From Delphinapterus leucas (Eukaryota > Chordata > Mammalia > Artiodactyla > Monodontidae), in assembly GCF_002288925.2 (NCBI RefSeq), contig NW_022098000.1, forward strand, positions 17,802,889-17,866,888: a stretch of 64,000 nt of DNA. The letters run 5' to 3'. Shown here piece after piece: positions 1 to 11,482 of this stretch. Numbering within the stretch: the first letter of the stretch is position 1; the number at the start of each line of letters is the position of its first letter. The notes under the pieces were generated by a model. The model worked only from the letters and a program-made list of their open reading frames with translations, was not told where the DNA came from and searched no databases. The translations under genes and the position numbers were made by a program.

Positions 1-804
1 AAATAATTATTTGGGAAAATATTTTGTATGTATATTACAAGTGACTCACTCTTGTTCATTGTTACCACCATTGACTTAGTTGGCTAATACAGAAATTAGT
101 TCCAAGAGTGGGGCAAAAAGTTCCATAAGAGCAATTTGAAAATTAATGGCATTTGCTTCTGGTCTAGCTAACGGGCAGCAAAGAAACTGTTACAGGAGAC
201 TAAATTGAAGGCAATCTATGTAATGCAGTAAAACTTTTGTGAGAACTTGTCTGGTAGATAATAATATGCTGAATAAGCTTGTGGTCTTAGATAAAGAAGT
301 TAGAACCCCTTTTAGCACAGCTAGTGGCTCTCTTGACAGTGTAACTCTCTTAAAAACGTAGTTGGCTTTTTATCTATTTTATTCAATTAGCTTTATGTGC
401 CGATCGTTATGCCCCAGTTCTTTTCCAGGCAGGTGTCTTGAGCATATCAGGCTTTGGTGGGAGAGCCGTATCTTTGGTGTATTTTCCCGGAGCAATTTTG
501 TCCAACTGAAAGGATTTACTTAGAACCACCTTAATTATTCCAGATGTTTAAGCAAAAGGTTTTGATGGTCATACCCTTGACTTGCTTCTTGTCATGAGGC
601 TCAGTAGTAATTGGCCTTAATCACTCAAAGGCCATCTCGGTTTTATATTTTTCCAGTTAGAAATGGGAATTAGTTACATCTTCTGTCTGACAGATCCTGG
701 AGTTTGGGGACTTATTTTTTTGTCCTTTTATTCCTTTTTGAGAACAGCCATCTTTTTCTTATAATGCATAGTCTAAACCAGCCAAAGCAATTAAAGCTAG
801 TAAC
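1..804. other. No feature recognised, AT-rich
   Basis: I see no repeat family, splice-flanked exon or RNA gene in this stretch. It is AT-rich with short T runs. Being single-copy by eye, it could be ordinary intergenic DNA or a very old repeat beyond recognition. Confidence 0.4.
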
Positions 805-1015
805 TTTTTCTCCAGCTATGTACCCATCTGTTCCAACACTGTTGATTGAATAATTCATCTTTTCCTTATTGATTTGAGGTACCACCTTTATTAAATATGA
901 AATTCCCATGTTTCTTTGTGTCTATGTATGGACTTTACATTCTTTGCATTCATCTGTATGTACTCAAGAACCAGCTCAACGCTATTTGCTGTAGCTTCAT
1001 AACACTCTTCTAGAT
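805..1015 (-). mobile_element. Old L1 ORF2 fragment
   Basis: Read on the minus strand this matches the late part of the L1 ORF2 coding text. It includes the stretch meaning 'gggaattt...aaaggtgg' followed by the frame ...SINSVGTDGY. Towards 1015 comes the segment before it, with its 'gtaaagtccatacat' motif. The reading frame is broken and the divergence is high, so this is a mammalian-wide L1M-type fossil. Confidence 0.6.
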
Positions 1016-1192
1016 ATTTACCCAAGGGAAATGAAGATAATCTATCCACACAAAGAATTGTATGCAATGTTCATAGCGGCTTTACTAATAATTGCTCAAA
1101 TCTGGCAACAATTCAAATCTCCATCAATAGGCACAGGGACTAACCAATTCAGATATAGCCGTACAATGGAATACTACTCAGAATATATATAA
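1016..1192 (+). mobile_element. Old L1 3'-terminal ORF2 fragment
   Basis: The segment runs from 'atatttacccaagggaaatg' to 'ggaatactactcagaat', which is the standard text of the end of L1 ORF2. It lies in the opposite direction to the L1 piece immediately to its left. The two may be halves of one inverted (twin-primed) insertion or two separate fossils. Confidence 0.6.
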
Positions 1193-1345
1193 CATTCTTA
1201 GCATGATATCTGAGCCCATAAGGTATAACAAGGAAGTTGTGCTCTGTGCAAGAACAATGCTGTACAAATACAAGGTATGCCTTCTTTGGTTTACATCTGT
1301 ACCCATCCTACTTTGAATTATAGTGTCTCCGTGCCTGTTTGAATG

Positions 1346-1500
1346 GATGATAAACTCAATTCTATTCAACAAGTATATACCGAGACCCTCTATGCACGGA
1401 GCCCGGCACAAAGTACTAATATCTAAATACTATTAGAGACACAATAAGAAATAAACCAGGTCCCAGGATGTAAGGAGCTGACAGTTTTGCAAGGGAAAGA
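1346..1500 (-). mobile_element. L2 LINE 3' end, antisense
   Basis: The order 'attcaacaagtatatacc' then 'ggcaca...' then a 'ggagctgacagt' motif is the reverse complement of the L2 3' end. It is highly diverged. L2 is an ancient, inactive LINE found across mammals. Confidence 0.5.
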
Positions 1501-2305
1501 GCACTAATGCATTAAAAAAAATTGAGAACAATGTTATACGTTACAACGAACATTTCCAATGCCTGTTGCCTGCTTACATTCAATAAAAGCAACAAGCAGA
1601 ATAATAACCTCAATATCATAAGAACTTAATCAAAACCTTAAGCTATGCCACACTTGCGGGTCCCCTCTCACTTCCACGTGGTGGAACAGCCAATTTGCCC
1701 TATGATGTCATCTTCCACAGATTGGGGCTCTAACTTTTGGTTTTCCTGCTTATTTTAGTAAACCAACAAACACAGTGTTATCATATATTAAATTTTTAAC
1801 GCTTTGCTGAACTTATTTTGTCTTCAGCACGTGGCAGCATCTCATGGAAGTAATTTTAACGCCTCTTAAAAGAGTGCCTTTAATTTGCCTTAACTTTAAT
1901 TTTTAGACCTCAAAGCACACTCGTATGCAGAATAGTCTCCAATTTACTGCTTCTTGCGTATATTCTGTACGCCTTTATTCATAAACTGGTTGGGCACAGT
2001 CTCATGCTTACACTTTGCAAGCTGGCGACCTAGTTTGTAATTTGTCATATGCAAAACTTTGTAACAAAAACTTTACAAAAAGATCCACATAAATTTAGAA
2101 GCTTTTAGGAGGAGGTCTAAATTTATCTTTATAAATCCATCTTCCCTTTCTTGGTTCCTTCACATAACAGCAGCTCACTGTTCGGCAGCAGGTCAGGGTT
2201 TGGGGTGCAGGTACTTAAATGCAGAAAAGCAAATTTAAGTGACCCATTGAATGCCTGAAGATACTAACACAGCCAGACAAAAGCATGCATAATTTACCAA
2301 GTGTA
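1501..2305. other. Single-copy DNA, possibly conserved non-coding
   Basis: No repeat is recognised. Positions 1590-2110 keep several CpGs and many AT-rich motifs and contain no low-complexity runs. That is the look of conserved non-coding DNA, but nothing in the sequence alone proves constraint. Confidence 0.3.
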
Positions 2306-2852
2306 ATTAGTCAGGGTTCTCCACAGAAACAGGACCAATAGGAAATACGTATACATCTATATAGATACAAAGAGATTTATTATAAGGACTTGGCTCAAGT
2401 GATTATGGAGGCTGAGAAGTACAAGATGGGCTGTTGACAAGCCAGAGTCCCAGGAGAGCCAATGTGTAGCTGCGGGCTGAGTCCAAAGGCCGAAGAATCA
2501 GGAGAGCCAATGGTGTAAGTAAGTTCCAGCCTAAAAGCTGGCTGTCTCAGGATCCCAGAAGAGCAGAGGTTTCAGTCCAAGTCTGGAAAACACCAAGGTC
2601 CCATCTCAATCAATCAGGCAGGTGATGTTCTCTCTATTCACAGGAGGGTCAGGCTTTTTGTTCTATTCCGGTCTTCAGTTGATTAGATGAGAGCCACACA
2701 TCACATTAGGGAGGGCAATCTGCTTTATTCAGTCTACCAATTCAAATGTTAATCCCATCCCAAAACACCCTCATCGACACAGCCAGGATAATGTTTGACC
2801 AAATATCTGGGGACGCTGTGTCCCATTTGACTTGACACATAAAATGAACTGT
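2306..2852 (-). mobile_element. Old solo LTR, minus strand
   Basis: It opens with 'agtcagggttctccacagaa' and 'aggaccaatagg' and closes with 'ttgacacataaaat'. Read in reverse it would start near TG and end with '...ccctgactaat'. The polyadenylation region on the minus strand appears at about 2375 as 'tttattat'. This is a widely dispersed mammalian retroviral LTR whose family name I cannot give with certainty. No internal retroviral coding sequence adjoins it, so it is a solo LTR. Confidence 0.65.
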
Positions 2853-3845
2853 TGCACCAAGCTAACTAGCTATAGACGGTCCAGCCCAGAGTCTACAGTT
2901 CCAGATTTTTCATGCTGCTCTTCCAGGGCTCCACATAATTTTTACCACGTTCCTTAAAAATCATAAAATTATACCCTTTTGTTGCGACCCGTCTAGTTAC
3001 CCCATCAGAAATAGATAAGAATCAAGGAGGTACAGGCATAACACAGAAGCCATCAATAGATCAAAACCTGCTATCCTTTGTCAATGGTATGGAAAGTTTC
3101 CGGCACTTCACCTGCATCACCTTAGCCACCCTGATCCCACAGATGACTCCTACGACCTCAGTCAGAGGACACACAGCACATGAAGGGCCCAACACTACGT
3201 CCAACTGCCCCCAACAACTCTGACTAACTAAACAACATCTGGACCGTTCAGATTTACTCACCAAGCATCATTACTGTGTTCACCATGACCCAACATCCCA
3301 AGAGGTCTCCAAGGGCAATGTCTTTTCAGAGGGACCACTTAGGCATGGGGAATACACTCAGAGGTACTCATATAAGTTCTAGTCATTAGGGCACTTTCAG
3401 GTATTGGCTTGCATACAAGATGCCAGAAAAAAATCCAGGGAAAAGAAGCTTTCGGCTGAGGGTAGACCATCTTGGGTGGCTTTTGGGAAAGAGGTGTAAT
3501 GATTCACAGAACAGGTTTCTGTACTAAGGAACAAGGAGAATCGTCCTTTGGCGAAAATGTGAGGATTCTCCCTCTCTCTGGGGCGGGGGTTCGGGACGGG
3601 AGGCAGTGAATTTCTTCAGGGGTAACAGCACCTGTGCACTTCCCCCACCGACTCATGCAGCACGTTAAAGTGGTTTTCCATGCCGTTGTCCCACAACAAA
3701 CACACCACAGCACTTCCTCCACCCACCCAGCCTCCTTTGCCACCTACCCCTTCCTAGGAGACGCAAACAGCCTCTGAATGAAAATAGCTGAGGCAGTACC
3801 ACAAATTTATTTCATCTTCTAATTTCACATTTACGGGACACTGCC
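2853..3845. other. No feature recognised
   Basis: This is single-copy DNA by eye. Short open frames on the minus strand (3061-3264, 3504-3743) have no recognisable protein character. A GC-richer patch lies at 3570-3740. Confidence 0.4.
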
Positions 3846-3849
3846 TAGT

Positions 3850-4080
3850 GCCAGGGAATCCTCTGGATATATTTTCTCAATTAAATTTCACAACAACCAC
3901 CTATGATGGGTTCCGTTTTTTCTTCCCTTGCACAAGGATGAAACCAAGCCTTTGAAAGTTTAGCCAGCTCACCCAAGGTCACACCACCAATGGCAAAGCT
4001 GACCCTGGAAGTCAGGTCTATCCACCTTGGGTTCCTGGGCTTTTCATGACTGATCTTGAAATCATGCCTTAGTGCCTCTC
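3850..4080 (-). repeat. MIR SINE, antisense
   Basis: The order is 'ttcacaacaaccacctatga', 'gatgaaaccaagcc', then 'cccaaggtcacacc', then a tail resembling 'gcaaagctgaccctgg'. This is the reverse complement of MIR, an ancient tRNA-derived SINE. It is diverged and inactive. Confidence 0.7.
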
Positions 4081-4404
4081 TGTCCAAATTTAGGAATCAC
4101 AAGACCTTAAGTACATGGTTAAAAGCAAACTTTACAAGAAGTCTTGAGACATTTCAATGGATGAATCTCCTCTCCAATATGCACAATGCGTAAAAGTTTG
4201 TGGACCTATTGGTTAAAAGAGATGTCACTTCAGAGGTTTCATTTGGGTCCCAGAATATAAATTTAAATTGCTAGATCCTTTAAGGATTTTAGATCCTTAA
4301 AGGGCGTTCAACCATTTGAGAAGGAGACAATGGAGGCTTTGAGTCTAACTTCTCTGTAACTCTACTCAAAATCACGTGGCTGAAAATAAATGTTTTCTTC
4401 TTTT

Positions 4405-4560
4405 TCCAGCTTTATTGAGATATAATTGACATACAGCATTGTGTAAGTTGAAGGTGTACAATGGGATGATTTGATATATGCATATACTGTGAAATTATTA
4501 CCACTAAATAATCTGATTTAATTAATTCAACTTGAGAGCCCATGGAGAGTTCCTTCCATT
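4405..4560 (-). mobile_element. L1 3'UTR fragment, antisense
   Basis: 'agctttattgagatataatt' followed by 'gacatacagcat' is the classic reverse complement of a mammalian L1 3' UTR (L1MA-like). It is an old copy with no visible target-site duplication. Confidence 0.6.
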
Positions 4561-5055
4561 ACTGAGGGACTTACTGAGCTACATACTAACAATCTTCATC
4601 CTCAGGGAACATACAAGTTAAAAAAGGGCATGAACAGATAGACAGAAGGGTGACACCACATCACTTATAACAGGAATTCGGGTCTAATAGGACTGACGAC
4701 GAGCAGATTCATCCAGGTCATTTCGTTAGCCTCCCAGTGAATTGACCCTACACCATTTGAACCTGAATTTGGAGGATGCCGTTTCCATTGTCACAGCAGA
4801 ATTTTCTAGAGCGTTAGTATCATGGCTAAGTGTTAGATCAGCAGGTGCCCAAGAGAGTACCGAGCACCTAACCCGTGTCTGATCACAAAAAATGTATGTC
4901 AATTGCACCCACTCTGCCAATCAATCTCCACTCCCATTTCATCTCAGGACACCCTCTTGTCTCTCCTGTTCCACCATGAGAAGCAGTATAGGGCAGGGGT
5001 CAAGAATAAGGGCTCAGGGAGACATCCGTTGGGGTAATCGTCTGATGGTGCTGAA
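4561..5055. other. No feature recognised
   Basis: Nothing supported. The short frames on both strands (4726-4920 minus, 4892-5125 plus) overlap each other and show no protein family. Confidence 0.4.
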
Positions 5056-5059
5056 TGAG

Positions 5060-5200
5060 ATATTTCACTGCCTCCCTCCCCCAGCCTCATTCATAAACCT
5101 AGAAAAATTCATGCCTACCTTATAGGGTTGTTGTGAAGATCAAATGAGGTAATGTGTGTAGAGTGCTTTGCTAATGACTAGCATTTAATAAACGCTTTTA
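5060..5200 (+). repeat. MIR SINE 3' part
   Basis: 'cctaccttatagggttgttg' followed by 'tgaagatcaaatgagg' and 'gcatttaataaacgctt' is the 3' half of MIR in sense orientation. Confidence 0.75.
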
Positions 5201-5484
5201 AAAAGTAGCTTCCTGGAATGCCCATTTCCCTCTTCTCCATCTCCTCAAGTCCTACGCAGACTTTGTGGATGAAGAATGTCGCCTGCCATATCAGTAAACA
5301 AAGGATATTGCCGCCATCGAGCCACCAGCCACTGCAGCCAGCCCGGGCTGTGTACCCTGCGGGGTTCAGGATGGAGAAAAACAGGATACCGGCCTTAGAT
5401 AATTAAGGTGCATATCAAAGGAGTGATTTCAACAAGCCCAGGCTCTTGTATCTTCCCGTACATAGAAAAGTGCTAAATCATTAA

Positions 5485-5715
5485 CTTGAGATGTCTGGTT
5501 TTCTTTGATTAACAGTAGTCTTTTGATGTTCCAACTACGTGGTTTTTGTTGTAAAGATTCCTATATCCTGGCTTTTCCCTTACTCTTCAGAGCAGTCCCT
5601 CAGAGCTAACTGAGAGGCTGCCTCCTGGGCTTTAGTCCTCAGCAAGGCCAAGTCTGTGAATCAAACATAATTCTCAACTTTTAGGGTGTGCATTTTTTTC
5701 AGTCGACAGCTTTAA
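5485..5715 (+). repeat. LTR-like module, copy A
   Basis: The segment contains 'cctcagagctaactgagagg', 'tgggctttagtcctcag', 'cataattctcaacttttag' and ends 'tttttttcagtcgacag'. Near-matching blocks occur at 18115-18350 (copy C) and in part at 7140-7290 (copy B). The layout looks like the 3' half of an LTR, with a polyadenylation-like region before a pyrimidine run. I cannot name the family. Confidence 0.5.
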
Positions 5716-6855
5716 AGCCTGAATCAAGTTCTCTTCTCCCTGGCTACCTTCTCCCTGACTACTCCGGCTCTTACAGGAATGACTTCCCCTAAGTAACCCA
5801 CACTACACACTTAAGCCTTGGATAATAGGCTTATTAGATGCTGACAATGCCTGAAAAGGAGGTGGTGGCATTTGGATGGGTTGGAGTAAATATGGGGCAG
5901 ACAGGCAAGCATTATTTCCCCAGTGTCGCTTATGCTGTTCCAGGCTGGCCAGGTTGCCAGAGTGTCCCCAGGAGGGGACAGAGGGGACCACAGACTGCAT
6001 TTCTACTTTACCATCCTTCTCCCTCAATCTACTTTCTAGCTGTATGTCCCAAGGTAAGGCCAGGCCTTGGTTGCTTTATCTGTAAACTGGGCAAGCTCCC
6101 ATTTTCCCAAGCTGAGGTCAGAGAGTGGAACCATACCCGAACGTAGGACCTCCTCCAGCTCCAGATCTGGGATTCTCCTGACACGTGTGGCCCTGGGTGT
6201 CGGAGGCTACATCACCCTGCAGCTGAGCGCCCTGTACATATGACCACGCCGGAGGCCTCCATACTCTCTGAGTGAACAGGACATGTTGTTCTTGTTTCGC
6301 TCAACTCCCTCCAAAATCTGGAATCTCTTTCCAATCAGGCCACGAGCCAACAGCTACTAATACCCAGGCTGCCAGCAGGGCAGTGCCCAGAGCTCACTGA
6401 TGTAAACACTGAGAAGGAACGATTGAAGATTGGCTCTGCCTGTCCCTTTCTATGCTATCCTCAGCCAAAGGCCTGCAGGCTTTCATCTGCTGAGCTGGGC
6501 TGTGTTCAACAACATTTTCTTCCTGCCTGCCTTGACTCCCACCCCTTCCTCTGGCTGCTGTCTCAAAGGAAATAACCAGCAAGGACAGGACAGCCCCAGC
6601 CATTTAGACATCTTGTAAATTGGAAGGGTGCTGAGAGAGACAGCCAGCTCCCTGCTTCCTTTAATATGGACCTGGTGACAAATCTCAAGGAGGAATGAGA
6701 CACAGACAGAAGAGGCGACTGGAGACTTACTTTGGCTGGAGAAGAGGGAGAGATTTGTGATCAAAGAGTCCTGACCCAATCTGTAACCAGGCAAGGCCTA
6801 TGTGCTTCCAGGTCTCGCCTAGGCGCTGCAGGAGAAGGTCCCTGGTGACAGTGAC
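5716..6855. other. No firm feature; weak MIR trace
   Basis: A weak MIR-like block in sense orientation sits at about 6045-6125 ('gctttatctgtaaactggg'). The rest is single-copy by eye. The 102-103 aa open frames here (5838-6146 plus, 6483-6794 minus) have no recognisable family. Confidence 0.35.
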
Positions 6856-6859
6856 CAGC

Positions 6860-7290
6860 AGTCAAAAATTCATATTTTTATGGCAAGACAAGAAAAATTT
6901 AAACAAAAACTCTTCTCTGCCCTTTGGTCTCCCCCCTCCCCGCACTGTGCACTGTGTATCTGCATTTGGCGTCGACCAAACCTCCCCCGTTGGCAGAAAT
7001 ACCTGCTCGATCATAAACAGCAACATTCTCCTCACATCAGCAGGACAACTCCTTAAAGATGACATGTCTTCTGGATCTCGTAAGGGGTCACATGACCCAC
7101 CGCAACGGCACTTAGATCTGGACGATATAAACTGTCAATAATAGGTCGTTTGATGTACAGTCCTCTGTCTCAAAAAACTTACAGAACTGTGCCTTGACTT
7201 CTAAGGGGCAGAACAGTTCTCAGAGCTTTCTGAGATGCTCTTCCTGGGTTATAATCCTCCAATTTGGCTCGAATAAAAGTTTCCATTTCT
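6860..7290 (+). repeat. LTR-like module, copy B (extent uncertain)
   Basis: The right part (7140-7290) shares 'ctcagagctttctgagatgc', 'tgggttataatcctc' and an 'aataaaagtttcc' tail with copies A and C. A TATA-like 'gatataaactg' lies upstream at about 7122. It may be a fuller LTR, but the left boundary is not visible. Confidence 0.4.
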
Positions 7291-7369
7291 TTCTTAGATC
7301 AACTGATTAATTTTTCATCAACAAAGCAAAAGAAGAAAAATCACACCATCATATTAACTGGTGCAGGGA

Positions 7370-8400
7370 AACATGTCAAAATTCAACACCTATTTATGAT
7401 GTTAAAAATACCTCTCAGAAAACTAGGGATAAAGAGGAACTTCCTCAACTTGATAAAGAACATCTACAAAATGCCTACGGCTAATATTATGCTTAGAGGT
7501 GAAGGACTGAGCACTTTTCTCGGATCAGAACAAGGCAAGGGCATCCACTCTCATCATTCTTTTTCAGCGTGGTGCCAGAACTCCTTGCCAACGCTAAAAG
7601 GCAAGAAAGGAAACAAAAGGTATACAGAACAGAGACTAAGAACTAAAACTCTGCCTCTTTGCAGATACCGTGATTATCTACATAAAAACATCTCAAGGAA
7701 GCTAAAACTCACACACACACACCCCCTCCTTCAACTAATAAGTGAGTTTAGCAAAGTTGCAGGATCACCATGCAAAATGAGTTGTATTTCCATATGAAAG
7801 CAGTCGTATTCCTGGGCATTTGTATAAACATATGGTCATACAAAGCACTGTATATGAATGTTCATAGCAGCTTTATTCATAACAGCTCCAAACTGGAAAC
7901 AAGTCAAATGTTCTTCAACAGGTAACTGGTTAAACAAACTGTGGTACACCCATACCATGGACCACTATTCAGCATTGAAAAAGCTATTGATACATGCAAC
8001 AACCCCTGGATGAATCTACAGAGAATTATGCTGAGCAAAAACAAAAAAAGCCAATAAAAAAATTACATACTGTATGACTCTATCTATATAACGTCCTTGA
8101 AATGACACAATTGTGGAAACAAAGAACAGGTTAATGGTTTCCAGGGGTTAAGGAGGACATGTGGATGGGAAGAGAGTGTATACGACTATAAAAAGGCAAC
8201 ACTCGTGACCCTTGTAGCAATGCAAGTGTTTTATATTTTAACTGTATCCATGTCAATATCCTGGTTGTGATACTGAGCTATAGTTTTCCAAGATGTTACT
8301 CTTAGGGGTTAAAAGTACACTGGGTTATTCTGTACTGTTTCTTATAACCCATGTGATCCTATAATTATCTCAAAATGAAAAGGTTAATTTTAAAAATGTA
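7370..8400 (+). pseudogene. Old L1: ORF2 RT remnant plus 3' end
   Basis: A 177-codon open frame (7264-7797) carries degraded L1 reverse-transcriptase text: IQHLFMML, then NLIKNIYKMPTANIMLRGE, then LISEFSKVAG. The FADD catalytic motif is not recognisable. From 7850 on, the sequence jumps to the extreme 3' end of ORF2 ('gttcatagcagctttattc', 'aagtcaaatgttcttcaaca') and then the 3' UTR. The middle of ORF2 is therefore deleted. This is an L1M-type fossil. Confidence 0.7.
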
Positions 8401-9081
8401 AGGTAAATGTAGTATCAAGTTTTTAAGAAAATAAACAAAAAATAAAAGCCACGCAAACTCACTCTTACCCAGTTCTGTGGGTTCCAAGTGAGTCATAACA
8501 CCATTCCATGCTCAAGGAGAGGGGAATTAGATTCAACCTGTTGATGGGGTCAGAAACAACACAATTTTCCCCTTTAATTGGTTCTAGGTCCTATAACATG
8601 TGGACAGGAACACATGACTCATCCATTGACTTGCCTTATTTCTTCCTTTGAATGTTTTCACTTCTACTTTATGCAGAGTCTTTAAGGTGGTGGCTTAATA
8701 TTCGAAGTCATAGAACATTTGAGCTGGAAAGCACTTAAGAAATCATTGTGCCCTACCTCCTCTGACTCTGGAAATCCTCCCCTTCATACAGAGAGCAGTT
8801 GAAAACATTAGGAAAGCTTAACCTAAAGCACAAACTCAAGGATCACAAGGGCCTTAAGGTAGTTGAAAGATTCTCCTTCTCCTTTCTCTGAACTTGGGGG
8901 ATCAGAGTCCAAAAACTTGCTAAAGGTCAAAACATCCCAATGTTGGAAAGTGCTGTTTTCTGTTACGGAATGTGCTCACCCATGGACAGAACAGACACTT
9001 CACCTGGATGCCCTATAGGGGTTTTTGAACCTCAAAGAATTGTAGGATTTAATGACTTTGAGTCTTTTTTCTGCCCTGGGA
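8401..9081. other. No firm feature; weak MIR-like block
   Basis: At 8705-8930, 'gaacatttgagctggaaagc' and what follows resemble the mammalian 'gagctggaaggg...' core-SINE text, heavily diverged. Nothing else was recognised. Confidence 0.35.
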
Positions 9082-9089
9082 TTCTAGAG

Positions 9090-9396
9090 CTGTGCTATCC
9101 AATAGGATGGCCGCTAACCATCGAGCACTTGAAATATGGCTCATCCAATGTATAAAATACATATTATTAGCTTTCAAAGACATAGTAGTAAAAAAATGTA
9201 AACTATCTCATAAATGTCTTTCGTGTTGATTATATGTTGCAATGACAATATTTTGAATTGATTAGGCTAAATAAAGTGTATTATTAAAATTTGGTTCACC
9301 TGGTTCTTTCTACAATTTTGCACTGTGGCTCCTAGAAAATTTTAAATTCCATATGTGACTATGTGTCTGACATGATATTTCTACTGGACAGCACTG
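9090..9396. mobile_element. hAT-type non-autonomous DNA transposon
   Basis: The left end 'ctgtgctatccaatagga' and the right end 'ttctactggacagcactg' are inverted copies of each other. They match the mammalian hAT terminal repeat text CAGTGCTGTCCAATA. The flanks give an 8-bp duplication, TTCTAGAG at 9082-9089 and TTCTAGCT at 9397-9404 (6 of 8 identical), the size expected of hAT transposases. There is no coding capacity; it is a deletion derivative. Confidence 0.8.
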
Positions 9397-9404
9397 TTCT
9401 AGCT

Positions 9405-9977
9405 AATCTGAGGCACTTTCTCACCTCCGGGCCTCTCACTTTCCTTACGCTAGTGTATCTTCCGGCCAACTGTGACATGACCCTTTCCCACTTCATACCT
9501 TGACATTTACCCAAAGACTCATCCTTTGGCTAAATGACACTGACACTGTGTGACATCATTTCAAGAAGGCATTTAATACAAATTTTCTATATGAATGGGA
9601 AAGATAGAGATTCTCTGACTCTCCCCCATTACCCGTTAGCATAGATTATTTTATAAGACTGGAAGATTAGTTTATTCGACCCTGAAAAGAATATCTGGCT
9701 CAAGTTGAATTTCAGAGGTGTTGAATTTCAGAGGATGAAACAAAGTGACATTTAGGTCATCAGGAAGCATGGAAACCAGTGGTGAAAGAAGCAGGGTAGA
9801 ATGACACAACCAGGTCTTTATGTTGGGTGGTAAGAGAAGGATGGAGGTCTCAGGGCAGAGCAATACCCAAGGTGATTGGCAGGTACCAAAGGCCATTGAT
9901 TGGCAAGGGTTCACAGATAAGCACCTTTGCCTCCTTATCACACTCTGTCCAAAGACATCGCCAAAAGCAAAGCAGGC
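9405..9977. other. No feature recognised
   Basis: Single-copy by eye. A short direct repeat 'gttgaatttcagagg' occurs twice within 9703-9736. Small frames on the minus strand have no family. Confidence 0.4.
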
Positions 9978-10088
9978 TCTTGATTAAAAACACAGAAAGA
10001 TAGATCAATGGAACACGATAGAAAGCCCAGAGATAAACCCATGCACATATGGTCACCTTATCTTTGATAAAGGAGGCAGGAATGTACA

Positions 10089-11135
10089 GTGGAGAAAGAC
10101 AGCCTCTTCAATAAGTGGTGCTGGGAAAAATGGACAGCTACATGTAAAAGTATGAGATTAGATCACTCCCTAACACCATACACAAAAATAAGCTCAAAAT
10201 GGATTAAAGACCTAAATCTAAGGCCAGACACTATCAAACTCTTAGAGGAAAACATAGGCAGAACACTCCATGACATAAACCACAGCAAGATCCTTTCTGA
10301 CCAACCTCCCAGAGAAATGGAAATAAAAACAAAAGTAAACAAATGGGACCTAATGAAACTTCAAAGCATTTGCACAGCAAAGGAAACCATAAACAAGACC
10401 AAAAGACAACCCTCAGAATGGGAGAAAATATTTGCAAATGAAGCAACTGACAAAGGATTAATCTTCAAAATTTACAAGCAGCTCATGCAGCTCAATAACA
10501 AAAAAACAAACAACCCAATCCAAAAATGGGCAGAAGACCTAAATAGGCATTTCTCCAAAGAAGATATACAGACTGCCAACAAACACATGAAAGGATGCTC
10601 AACATCACTAATTATTAGAGAAATGCAAATCAAAACTACAATGGGATATCATCTCACACCAGTCAGAATGGCCATCATCAAAAAATCTAGAAACAATAAA
10701 TGCTGGAGAGGGTGTGGAGAAAAGGGAACACTCTTGCACTGTTGGTGGGAATGTAAATTGATACAGCCGCTATGGAGAACAGTGTGGAGGTTCCTTAAAA
10801 AACTACAAATAGAACTACCATATGACCCAGCAATCCCACTACTGGGCATATACCCTGAGAAAACCATAATTCAAAAAGAGTCATGTACCAAAATGTTCAT
10901 TGCAGCTCTATTTACAATAGCCAGGAGATGGAAACAACCTAAGTGCCCATCATCAGATGAATGGATAAAGAAGATGTGGCACATATATACAATGGAATAT
11001 TACTCAGCCATAAAAAGAAACGAAATTGAGCTATTTGTAATGAGGTGGATAGACCTAGAGTCTGTCATACAGAGTGAAGTAAGTCAGAAAGAAAAAGACA
11101 AATACCGTATGCTAACACATATATATGGAATTTAA
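10089..11135 (+). pseudogene. L1 ORF2p C-terminal fragment (348 codons open)
   Basis: The frame covers the C-terminal part of L1 ORF2p, after the reverse transcriptase. Visible family text includes [67 protein letters not shown] and [15 protein letters not shown]. The cysteine-bearing segment near residues 205-220 ([18 protein letters not shown]) is the region of the Cys-rich C-terminal domain. It lacks the endonuclease and reverse transcriptase domains, so it cannot mobilise itself. The ATG is internal, not a real start. A frame of 348 codons still open suggests a fairly recent copy. Confidence 0.85.
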
Positions 11136-11355
11136 GGGGAAAAAAAATGTCATGAAGAACCTAGGGGTAAGACAGGAATAAAGACACAGACCTACTGGAG
11201 AACGGACTTGAGGTTATGGGGAGGGGGGAGGGTGAGCTGTGACAAAGCAAGAGAGAGGCATGGACATATATACACTACCAAACGTAAGGTAGATAGCTAG
11301 TGGGAAGCAGCCGCATAGCACAGGGAGATCAGCTAGGTGCTTTGTGACCGCCTGG

Positions 11356-11382
11356 AGGGGTGGGATAGGGAGGGTGGGAGGG
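11356..11382 (+). repeat. G-rich tract of L1 3'UTR, quadruplex motif
   Basis: Five runs of three or more G, separated by 1-4 bases, lie immediately before the N gap. This is the known G-rich tract of L1 3' UTRs and fits the four-run G-quadruplex pattern. It probably explains why the assembly breaks here. Confidence 0.75.
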
Positions 11383-11482
11383 NNNNNNNNNNNNNNNNNN
11401 NNNNNNNNNNNNNNNNNNNNNNNNNNNNNNNNNNNNNNNNNNNNNNNNNNNNNNNNNNNNNNNNNNNNNNNNNNNNNNNNNN
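11383..11482. other. Assembly gap, exactly 100 N
   Basis: The run is exactly 100 undetermined bases, the usual placeholder for a gap of unknown size. The true missing length is unknown. It should contain at least the L1 tail. Confidence 0.99.

Larger units (their letters stand above)
9978..11382 (+). mobile_element. 5'-truncated L1 running into the assembly gap
   Basis: The element starts inside ORF2 ('cagaaagatagatcaatgga') and runs through the ORF2 C-terminus into an L1 3' UTR. That UTR holds 'ggaataaagacacagaccta' and a G-rich tract. It is cut by the N gap at 11383, so the poly(A) tail and right-hand target duplication are missing. It is closely related to the big L1 at 39318-45161. The 5' truncation is normal for LINE retrotransposition. 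Confidence 0.9.

Noticed and set aside
6430..6794. Overlapping frames on both strands near 6.4-6.8 kb
   Set aside because: Three different frames are open at once without a family match, as expected by chance in GC-richer DNA.
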